The translations under genes and the position numbers were made by a program. Positions 57,767 to 64,000 of a DNA stretch of 64,000 nt are shown here, piece after piece (within the stretch, counting starts at the first letter, position 1; each line of letters opens with the position of its first letter). The notes beneath the pieces were generated by a model. It did no database searches. It was not told the origin of the DNA and saw only the letters and a list, made by a program, of their open reading frames with translations. The DNA is from Sphingomonas faeni (GTDB lineage Bacteria; Pseudomonadota; Alphaproteobacteria; Sphingomonadales; Sphingomonadaceae): assembly GCF_003053745.1 (NCBI RefSeq), contig NZ_QAYE01000004.1, positions 303,493 to 367,492 on the forward strand, in the 5' to 3' direction.

Positions 57767-58260
57767 TGGTTCTTCCGCCAACCCGCCTCGCGTCGGTTTG
57801 CCGCCGATCCCCGAAGCCAGAGACCCCGATCACGATTGGGCGACACCTTTGGGCTACACCTTGGTCGTGAGATTATCGAGTTATCGCAATGGCTTAAGTC
57901 GTTGTTGCGGGACGTTTTGGGTGACGCCATTGGGCTACAGTTCGCACCCGTGGAGGGAGAAAACTGTTGTATCTCAATGGTGTAAGAGTCGCTGGATGCC
58001 CCGTGAGGAGCGGGAGGGGCCTGATTTCGTCCGTTCAGCAGGGCGTGCGCCAGAGCATGCCTTTCGGCTTCCGAGCGTGAGTCCAAGCTGGCGAGGATGG
58101 CCGCGATCGACGGTTGAGCGTCATCGGCGTGATCACCGTTCGAGCGACCATTTAGGCGGTCGGCGATGGTTCTGATCGAGAGTTGGACATGATCATGGCC
58201 GCGAGCATCGGGTTGCGCTTCCGGCTGGGGGCGTGCGTCATCGGGCATGCTGTTTTCCAT
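57670..58260 (-). CDS. Chimeric open frame: unknown N-terminus joined to integrase N-terminus
   Basis: Residues 1-83 (MENSMPDDARPQPEAQPDAR, SIAAILASLDSRSEAERHAL) are of unknown family and end at 58010. The frame then reads through the inverted repeat, with the integrase start (MASPKTSRN) in frame at residue 111, and runs about 44 residues past the other end without meaning. The front is likely a small island gene cut at the att core. Its ATG overlaps the next upstream gene by 23 bases, so it belongs to the minus-strand operon. Confidence 0.55.
   Translation of the reverse strand: MENSMPDDARPQPEAQPDARGHDHVQLSIRTIADRLNGRSNGDHADDAQPSIAAILASLDSRSEAERHALAHALLNGRNQAPPAPHGASSDSYTIEIQQFSPSTGANCSPMASPKTSRNNDLSHCDNSIISRPRCSPKVSPNRDRGLWLRGSAANRREAGWRKNHHGLSANVLHSIPSYRTREMDWNSAAGEWPRP
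57804..58009. repeat. 206-bp inverted repeat, right copy
   Basis: Perfect inverted copy of 56251-56456. On the minus strand it starts at the tRNA-like core and runs into the copy of the integrase N-terminus. The 1347 bp between the copies (56457-57803) hold the integrase body. Confidence 0.97.
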
Positions 58261-58561
58261 GATCTTGAGAAGGTGGGAGCTTCAGGTGGGGCGTCAGGTC
58301 TGCGTCGATGAACGAAGTCACGCTTTGGTCCGGCCAAATGATCCAGCGTTTTAGACCGTCCCGGCGAACGGCATTCCGAACACCCTCAGTCATCCATGCT
58401 CGAAGCGATGGGCTGGGATCGTCGCCGTCGACATCAGGGAAGTGGAAGGTCGACCGGTTGGCGTTCACTTCGGCGAAGGGCTGGCCCGCCTCGATAGCCG
58501 GGACATGCCATGCAACGGCTCCGGGGGCGGCTCGGACCGATATCCGGGTGGGCTGCGACAT
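58238..58561 (-). CDS. Hypothetical protein
   Basis: A product of about 107 residues starts MSQPTRISVRAAPGAVAWHV. It contains a PDVDGDDPSPSLRAWMTEGVRNAVRRDGLKRWIIWPDQS segment. I do not recognise a family. It lies between the serine recombinase and the chimeric frame on the same strand, with a 23-base overlap at its end. A start at 58564 (preceding Met) is equivalent. Confidence 0.55.
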   Translation of the reverse strand: MSQPTRISVRAAPGAVAWHVPAIEAGQPFAEVNANRSTFHFPDVDGDDPSPSLRAWMTEGVRNAVRRDGLKRWIIWPDQSVTSFIDADLTPHLKLPPSQDHGKQHAR

Positions 58562-58672
58562 CATGATCCTCCACAGTGTGGGTGAGCGTTGCAGGGGCTG
58601 TCGCGGACGAAGTTCGGCGCGACGATCATCACGACGATGATGTTCGGTCACCATTGCCGAGGCGCTGGTGGG

Positions 58673-59266
58673 TCAAGCAGCTTGGACCGTCATCCTCGTC
58701 TTGATCCGGTGGACCGTGGCGACACCGATCTTCAGCGACTTCGCCGTGGCGTTGATGCTGGTCCCGGCGTCGAGGAGCTTGCGTGCACGGTGCTCAGTAT
58801 GAGCGTCGAGGGGCGGTCGGCCTGACTTCTTCGTGGATCGTGCCAACCCGGCCATGATGCGGTCGCGGAGGATGCTGCGCTCGAACTCTGCGAAGACGGA
58901 GAGCATCGCAAACATCGCCCGCCCCGATGGGGTTGAGGTGTCGAGGCCTTGGACGTGAAGATACAGGTCTACGTTGCGCTCGTTGATCTCGGACAGGAAG
59001 CCGACCAGATGTTGCAGCGACCGACCGAGGCGATCCACGCTCCACGCCATCACCATGTCGATCTCGCGCCGGGCCACCATCGTCATCAACGTGTTGAAGG
59101 CTGGGCGTTGGTCTCGGCCCTTGCTTCCACTGATCCCCTCGTCGGCGAGCATGGCGACGACGATCCAGCCCAGTCGGTCAGCGACCGCTTGCAGTTCGAG
59201 GCGCTGGTTTTCCACTGTCTGGCTGTCGGTGCTGACGCGGAGATAGATGGCGACGCGTTTGCTCAT
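58673..59266 (-). CDS. Serine recombinase (resolvase/invertase family)
   Basis: The 197-residue protein carries the catalytic serine in YLRVSTDSQT (near residue 8-17), the ADEGISGSKGRDQRPAFN segment, VDRLGRSLQHLVGFL and MLSVFAEFERSILRDRI, then a C-terminal HTH (NATAKSLKIGVATVHRIK). This is the size of the Hin/Gin/Tn3-resolvase group that recombines short paired sites. It leads the minus-strand operon that points at the integrase cassette. Confidence 0.93.
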   Translation of the reverse strand: MSKRVAIYLRVSTDSQTVENQRLELQAVADRLGWIVVAMLADEGISGSKGRDQRPAFNTLMTMVARREIDMVMAWSVDRLGRSLQHLVGFLSEINERNVDLYLHVQGLDTSTPSGRAMFAMLSVFAEFERSILRDRIMAGLARSTKKSGRPPLDAHTEHRARKLLDAGTSINATAKSLKIGVATVHRIKTRMTVQAA

Positions 59267-59429
59267 GGCCGGATTATAACAGTTCGCGGCACAGATTTCA
59301 GTTCATTCTGAAGGGGTTATCCGGCGTTGGCTAATATCCGTTGTGGCGAGCATCGAGTGGTGTCGTCAGCCCGTTGCCCCGCATCCATTGTCCGAGCAGT
59401 ATGCTGTTGGTCACTGGGGGCGAAGACGA

Positions 59430-59714
59430 ATGGCAATGCCTTGGGAGCACCATCACCAGATCGTCGTCGAGACCTATTCTGCCCGGAAGGCTGGCAGCAA
59501 GTTCGAGGTGCGCCTGCGCCCGGTCGAGGGGCAGATGTTCCCGCAGGACATGCAGGTCCAATGGTCGCGCAAGCTGCGTGATGCACATCGTGTCGGCACG
59601 CGGTTTCGTATCTGGGTGAAGGAGTCGGACAGGAAGGGCGGGACCTCATTCCTCCAGCTTAGAATGCATTGCCAGTGTATCGCTGGCAAAATCCCGCCGC
59701 GCTCATCCGCCTAA
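59430..59714 (+). CDS. Hypothetical protein
   Basis: A product of about 94 residues starts MAMPWEHHHQIVVETYSARKAG and contains KFEVRLRPVEGQMFPQDMQ and RVGTRFRIWVKES, a basic protein likely to be a small beta-rich fold. A GGGGCGAAG stretch precedes the ATG. No family recognised; divergent from the serine recombinase. Confidence 0.5.
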   Translation: MAMPWEHHHQIVVETYSARKAGSKFEVRLRPVEGQMFPQDMQVQWSRKLRDAHRVGTRFRIWVKESDRKGGTSFLQLRMHCQCIAGKIPPRSSA

Positions 59715-59721
59715 ATAGAGA

Positions 59722-59913
59722 ATGAAAATTCTTGATATTTCCCACCCGGACGGCTCGATCTCGATCGAACGGCTGCTGCAGAACTCCCAATTGCCGATGG
59801 GCGATCATCGTCGCCTACCGCAAGCACTTCGCAACAGGTTGGCCGAGGTCGCGATCAAGCAAATGCAGGCACAGGCCGATTCCAGCGAGGTCGATCCGGG
59901 CTGGATTTTCTAA
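59722..59913 (+). CDS. Hypothetical small protein
   Basis: The 63-residue frame (MKILDISHPDGSISIERLLQ ... PGWIF) starts 7 bp after the previous gene. The ribosome binding site is weak. It has a plausible amphipathic C-terminal helix. Low confidence. Confidence 0.35.
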   Translation: MKILDISHPDGSISIERLLQNSQLPMGDHRRLPQALRNRLAEVAIKQMQAQADSSEVDPGWIF

Positions 59914-60930
59914 TTCCTGCTCATGCCGTTCCCAATCCGCTTTATATTCGAACTGTCTGACAGACCACCTCCGCCTCATCGGAAGCTGCTGCGCATTTCG
60001 CGGAAGCACGTCATGGCCAGCAAATTACGAGGGATCGCGAGCAGTTTTCTCATCGCGGATAATATTTGAACGGCGACCGGCAAGCGCTCACCGGCTTACT
60101 TCGCGCATACTCGCTGATCTGCGCTGTGCTTGATCAACGCGTATCCACTCGAAAGCGTTTATTATTCAATTAAAGAGATTGATTGTCATCATCCCTAGGA
60201 AGCGGACACAGCAATATCCCCCCTCCACCTTGGATGCGAAATCTGAACGAGACGTGGCCTGACAGACAGCGGACTAAGATGGAGGGGGATTATGGTTCGC
60301 GATGTTTAAAAGCATCCCTTAGGTTATCGAACTGTTTGATGCAGTGGTCGAGGAATTACCCTCGGGGCTCGTGACGATCCGTGACCGGCCCATAGCTGCA
60401 ATAATCCGTGCCCAACCCCTCTCGCTAAGCGGTCATAGGGGAATTACGTTGATGGCACATCGTGGTTAAGCCTTTCGGCAAGCACTTCACCCAAGCTCTT
60501 GTTAACTCGACAAGAGTGAAGCAGCGGAGATATCAGAGTGATCGACATAGCTCCGCTTCTATATCTGGCTGTCACCCTAAGGGACCGCACCAGCGACGGG
60601 GCGCTTGCTCTAGCGCTCTACTTGTCCCGGCGAGGCCCTCGATGTTCGAGCGCCGATTACACAGCCTATGGGCAGCAATTTTTGGACGGGCCATCCTACG
60701 GAACCTAACGATTACCCTGAGCTTACATTCTATTTAGCATCCCGTTACGGCTCATGGCTATATTATAATTTCTCAGATATTTGCTGCGTCACTACTTAAG
60801 GCGTTGTTTGAAGCGCCTTTGACCTCCGCCAGCACCGCCCCGGTCGCACGCAATGGTTCGGTAGTATGCCTACGCGCAGATTAAAGAGGGCATGGTCGGT
60901 GATCACGCTTGACGTAAGAAAAATCTGATA
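59914..60930. other. About 1 kb without recognisable genes, low GC
   Basis: No frame in this stretch has a convincing ribosome binding site or protein family. Base composition is clearly lower in GC than the core chromosome. It may hold decayed genes or regulatory sequence for the methyltransferase gene on its right. Confidence 0.5.
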
Positions 60931-60947
60931 CATGTGTGCATCACATG
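60931..60947. promoter_or_regulatory. Dyad overlapping the start codon of the HTH-methyltransferase
   Basis: A perfect 6-bp inverted repeat, CATGTGTGCATCACATG, includes the ATG at 60945. The encoded protein has two HTH domains, so autorepression at this site is likely. Confidence 0.6.
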
Positions 60948-61838
60948 GATTTGCTAAATGAGATTGCCGAAGCCCGCCTCGGGAAAGGCTTCTCGCAAAC
61001 AGAGTTGGCGGATAGGATCGGTGTGACGCGGCTCGCGATTGCGAGACTGGAGGCAGGCGTGGGTTCAACTGCTCGAATGCTGGCAGTCATGAACGCACTC
61101 GAAGTCCGGCTTTCCGGGATTGCTCGTGGTGTCACACTTCCCGAGCAACTTCGTGCGCGGCGGCTACGGTTGGGATGGTCAGTCGCTGAGGTCGCGGATC
61201 GGTCAGGGCTTACGGTCAAAACAGTCGAGGTGGTCGAAGCTGGAAGTGGGAGTGCGGCGTCGCTTCTCAAACTTCTGACCGCTGTCGCACCACGGGCACA
61301 TCGATCAAAGCCTGCGAAGTCGTCATGGTCTTTCGATCACACAGGATATGATGAGCGGGACAAGCGCTTCACACCGAAGTGGTTTCTCGACAAAGTGGTC
61401 GATGCGTTCGGCTTGATCGATCTCGATCCCTGTGGCCATGAACAGTCGGCGGTCGAGGCCAAGCGTAGAATTATTTTGCCAGAATGCGGGTTGGCTGGTG
61501 CATGGTCCGGCAGGCTGGCGTGGGTCAATCCGCCATTCTCAGCAGTGGTAAAATGGATGGATCGCGCCTCAGCGGCTTGGGAAACCGGTGAGGTCGAGAC
61601 TATTGTGATGTTGGTCCCAGCGCGAACAGATTCCGAAACTTACCAGCGCCGAGTCAGCAAAAATGCAGATACTCTCTTTCTGGGCGGCAGGATCAGGTTT
61701 GAAAGCCCGCAAGGGCTGGCATGGGCGGCACCGTTCTCCCTGATGATTGTCATCTGGGGCGGTGATGAGAGCGCAATCGAGCGATTTCGTGAGCTTGCCC
61801 CAAGCGTTCGGATGAGGCCATGGGCGAGCCCCTCCTGA
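60945..61838 (+). CDS. Tandem XRE-type HTH fused to phage-type DNA N6-adenine methyltransferase
   Basis: The 297-residue protein has two XRE-like helix-turn-helix units (about residues 4-60: GFSQTELADRIGVTRLAIARLE; about 63-115: WSVAEVADRSGLTVKTVEVVE) and a C-terminal domain of the phage Dam family: TPKWFLDKVVDAFGLIDLDPCG, WVNPPFSAVVKWM (N-P-P-F catalytic motif), LVPARTDSETY and GGRIRFESP. It probably methylates adenine. The HTHs may place it on DNA or control its own gene. No restriction enzyme is recognisable nearby. Confidence 0.85.
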   Translation: MDLLNEIAEARLGKGFSQTELADRIGVTRLAIARLEAGVGSTARMLAVMNALEVRLSGIARGVTLPEQLRARRLRLGWSVAEVADRSGLTVKTVEVVEAGSGSAASLLKLLTAVAPRAHRSKPAKSSWSFDHTGYDERDKRFTPKWFLDKVVDAFGLIDLDPCGHEQSAVEAKRRIILPECGLAGAWSGRLAWVNPPFSAVVKWMDRASAAWETGEVETIVMLVPARTDSETYQRRVSKNADTLFLGGRIRFESPQGLAWAAPFSLMIVIWGGDESAIERFRELAPSVRMRPWASPS

Positions 61839-61854
61839 CGAAGTAGCGATTACT

Positions 61855-63402
61855 TCACTCGCTCGACACCAAACTTCCATATTCAAGCTCGTCGAGGCGG
61901 GAAGCGGCCCTACGGATATATCCAAGCAGGACTTTGTCGTCATCGCTAAGCTCCCAAACATTGAGGCTCTTTTGCAAAATATTGTGAAAGTATTCGAAGT
62001 TACGTTTGTCGCCGACATCCATACCGGTTAGTGCGGAGCACGCCTCTCTTGCCTGCTGTGAAGATAATATTTCAGTATCACTACGATTCATAATTTGGTT
62101 GAACTTTGCTGTTCTCGTGCTGCCTAATTTTATACGAAGAGTTCTGTCTCGATTTAAGAGTCTGACGATCTCGGTGCGTGAATTATCGCGAGCGTTTTTG
62201 TAAGTGCGGAGGGTCGCCACCGCCTCTTTTCTCGACTGCCCGGCCAAGTGCAGGTAATAGAAAATCGGTAACGTATAGGCTTGCTCGTGACTGACCTGTT
62301 TAAAATAGGACAGCGGCTGCTCAATCGGTGTTTGATTGATAAAATTACGTAGAATTGCATCCACCGTAACTTCCTCGCGGATGGTCCTGACCGGTGATAT
62401 GACATCTGCAGATACGGTCTGGGCTTCGCCGATCACACGTAGCGTCGGGGCTCCGTTCACCTCGTCGAATTGACCTTCACGAATAAATTTGATCTGCTCC
62501 AGTGATTGTGGGTCAATCAGTATGGACCGCTGCCCGCCCTCCAGTTGGCCGTTTGCAAGATTAGCGACCATTGCGTCATTAGGCCCGAGTTCAAGTAGGC
62601 GCTGCACCATAGGCATGATAGATTCACGGCTCTGCCTATCACGTTCGTCGAGAATGGCCCGAAGATCGGCATAGCAAATTGCACGGGTTTCGCCCGGATA
62701 TCGATAGTAAATAAAACCCTCTATTAACTCGCCCTCGCTCTTTCCGGCTATCACTGGTTTGGAGGTATGAGGCTCGACGTGAATTACGCCTACCGTCATC
62801 GATTCGAACTTCAATGTTGCAACACGAAAGCGCGGCGTCGGTTCGAGTGCTGCCCGGATTGTTTGACTGAACTTGTTCTGGTCTGTCTCAGTAAAACGAT
62901 CGTCTTTAAGCCCTGAAACTGCAAAGCCTTCCGGCTTGTCCTTTACGCCAAAGAAGAGATAACCTCCACGGTGGTTTGCAAAACCGGCTATGGTTTTAAG
63001 ATGCCGACCAAAACTTCGAAGATTAAAACCCTCCTTACACTCGTGCTGGTCCGTTTCACCTGCGATGCAACGCCAGATTTCATCGTTACCTTTTGTAAAG
63101 AATGAGCGGAGAATTATTTCGTCCATGGCATCTTGAGGAGTTATCGGGTAATTTGCCATTGGCATGCCCGGGGCTGACGGCTGCAACGAATCAAACTGCT
63201 TGAAAAATGTGGAGACAGCCTCGTCTGCCGCCCGAGGCACCTCCGGGCCATATTTATTCATCTTTATGTTTGATATTCGACCGGGACTTATTGGACGATC
63301 TGGCCGATTGAAATAAAGATGAATCTTATCGTTCGCCATGCCTAGAGCAAGCATGGCCTTTATAAGACCAATTTCCTCGTCTGTTATCGAGCGATTCCCC
63401 AT
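61855..63402 (-). CDS. AlbA_2 (Schlafen-like) domain protein with N-terminal HTH-like segment
   Basis: The 515-residue protein starts with SITDEEIGLIKAMLALGM followed by NRPDRPISPGRISNIK (residues about 5-48), a putative DNA-binding helix-turn-helix. An AlbA_2 domain occupies about 120-250: ECKEGFNLRSFGRHLKTIAGFANHRGGYLFFGVKD, RVATLKFESMTVGVIHVEPH and IYYRYPGETRAI. The C-terminal half is uncharacterised. Such proteins occur in defence islands and as transcription regulators. It is convergent with the methyltransferase, with 16 bp between the stops. Confidence 0.75.
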   Translation of the reverse strand: MGNRSITDEEIGLIKAMLALGMANDKIHLYFNRPDRPISPGRISNIKMNKYGPEVPRAADEAVSTFFKQFDSLQPSAPGMPMANYPITPQDAMDEIILRSFFTKGNDEIWRCIAGETDQHECKEGFNLRSFGRHLKTIAGFANHRGGYLFFGVKDKPEGFAVSGLKDDRFTETDQNKFSQTIRAALEPTPRFRVATLKFESMTVGVIHVEPHTSKPVIAGKSEGELIEGFIYYRYPGETRAICYADLRAILDERDRQSRESIMPMVQRLLELGPNDAMVANLANGQLEGGQRSILIDPQSLEQIKFIREGQFDEVNGAPTLRVIGEAQTVSADVISPVRTIREEVTVDAILRNFINQTPIEQPLSYFKQVSHEQAYTLPIFYYLHLAGQSRKEAVATLRTYKNARDNSRTEIVRLLNRDRTLRIKLGSTRTAKFNQIMNRSDTEILSSQQAREACSALTGMDVGDKRNFEYFHNILQKSLNVWELSDDDKVLLGYIRRAASRLDELEYGSLVSSE

Positions 63403-63905
63403 GGCGCATCATAGGTGGCCAAATTGCTTAGGGAAGTAGAATAAACGAAGATATGCCATTCACCATAACGACGCTCTATGTAGTCGCTGGGCAATGACTG
63501 TTTAGCTGGGTGTTGTTAGCGTAGATGAAGCACGCCAAGATCGACGCATCTCAGATGATCCGGCGAGCCTACTAGCGCTTCTAATTGGGCGGCGGAGCAG
63601 GAGGAGCTCATCAGCCGGATCGCTTGCGGCCTCAACCAAGCTCCGCTGCGGGTGAGCAAGGTCGCACGCGACACCGTTTTCGACGAGCCCGTCTGTGCCA
63701 TCAATGACAACCGTTCGTGGAACACAGCAGGGTCAGGTCAGCATTTCGTCATGCGCTGCTGCGACCGTTCTGACAGCCTGCGGATCATCTCACGACACCG
63801 ACCGACCCGACGCTATCGCGACCGTCTCGAACATCACGCTCGCTTGAGACGAAGTGGCATTCCGCAACCCCGCCTGTTTTCGATCTTGCGCAGCAACGGA
63901 AATCC
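63403..63905. other. Region between the AlbA_2 gene and the IS66-type end
   Basis: These 503 bp must contain the AlbA_2 promoter near 63.41-63.48 kb. The remainder is GC-richer and carries short frames of unclear meaning that could be remnants of mobile elements. I cannot support a gene. Confidence 0.5.
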
Positions 63906-64000
63906 GTAAGCGTGGCCGGCAGGCCGCAGATTACGCGGCTTGCGCCACTCGCTCTGCGGTTTGCGCGGACCAGTTCCAGGGCATGAGTTCGTCCCATCGC
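63906..64000. mobile_element. IS66-family element end (partial, continues past the right edge)
   Basis: The sequence GTAAGCGTGGCCGGC at 63906 fits the terminal inverted repeat start (GTAAGCG) of IS66-family elements. The end of the transposase lies just inside. Only the end of the element is in the window. Confidence 0.7.
63931..63999 (-). CDS. IS66-family transposase, C-terminal end (partial)
   Basis: The frame RWDELMPWNWSAQTAERVAQAA then stop enters from the right edge and ends at 63931. An ending with D-E-L-M/L-P-W is typical of the IS66 TnpC transposase. It lies 25 bp from the presumed element terminus. Only 22 residues are visible. Confidence 0.65.
   Translation of the reverse strand, partial: RWDELMPWNWSAQTAERVAQAA

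Noticed and set aside
59914..60930. Small frames such as 60183-60374 and 60462-60737
   Set aside because: No ribosome binding sites, no similarity to known proteins, and compositions unlike coding DNA.
63516..63909. Frames on both strands between the AlbA_2 gene and the IS66 end
   Set aside because: Not recognisable and overlapping each other; could be decayed mobile DNA but nothing supports a gene.

Overview
The window reads as about 64 kb of a high-GC alphaproteobacterial chromosome, most likely Sphingomonadales (Sphingomonas or a close relative). The evidence is gene content and style rather than a marker gene: class I lysyl-tRNA synthetase, CarD, an omega-subunit gene, a ubiquinol-cytochrome c chaperone, DUF1206/DUF4169/DUF177/DUF1489 proteins, TonB-like proteins, a bacterial Cdc48, and many palindromic intergenic repeats.

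Positions 1-56 kb are core chromosome. From the left: a partial DUF1206 membrane protein; a tightly overlapped riboflavin operon on the minus strand (ribD, ribE, ribBX, ribH, then a GNAT and a DUF4169 gene) downstream of a TonB-like gene; gltX; prs; a PilZ protein; sucC with a clear terminator; etfBA; a frameshifted second TonB-like gene; an acyltransferase; an M19 dipeptidase; an MFS transporter with a histone-deacetylase-like amidohydrolase; an RNA 2',3'-cyclic phosphodiesterase; lysS; a DinG-type helicase and a SixA-like phosphatase; DUF177 and a bc1 assembly chaperone; bamE; an NfrB/NfrA-like envelope pair; a TSUP permease with its TIGR02186 partner; a HerA-like ATPase; an unusual secreted protein; an M23 peptidase; a SUV3-like helicase with an S4 protein; fdxA; carD; two DUF2807 envelope proteins; DUF1489-mgtE; a cyclophilin; a LysR regulator divergent from cdc48; a DUF1348-TetR pair; an ABM-MFS pair; a methyltransferase; a phospholipase D-type enzyme; rpoZ; and rlmE-ppx.

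From 56.2 kb to the right edge is an accessory region. It starts at a tRNA-Gln(CTG) gene whose 3' end belongs to a perfect 206-bp inverted repeat. The two copies of that repeat enclose a tyrosine integrase. Behind it come a serine recombinase, several unrecognised small genes, about 1 kb without genes, a tandem-HTH protein fused to a phage-type adenine methyltransferase, a convergent AlbA_2 (Schlafen-like) protein, and the end of an IS66-type element. The right boundary of the region is outside the window.

The most interesting structure is the inverted-repeat integrase cassette. Flipping the 1.35-kb middle would keep the tRNA intact and would join the integrase in frame to a gene of the opposite operon, which also encodes the serine recombinase. 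Other points of interest are the HTH-methyltransferase/AlbA_2 pair, an orphan intrinsic terminator in the lysR-cdc48 intergenic region, three well-placed dyad operators, a one-base frameshift in a TonB-like gene, and at least seven classes of intergenic palindromic repeat.
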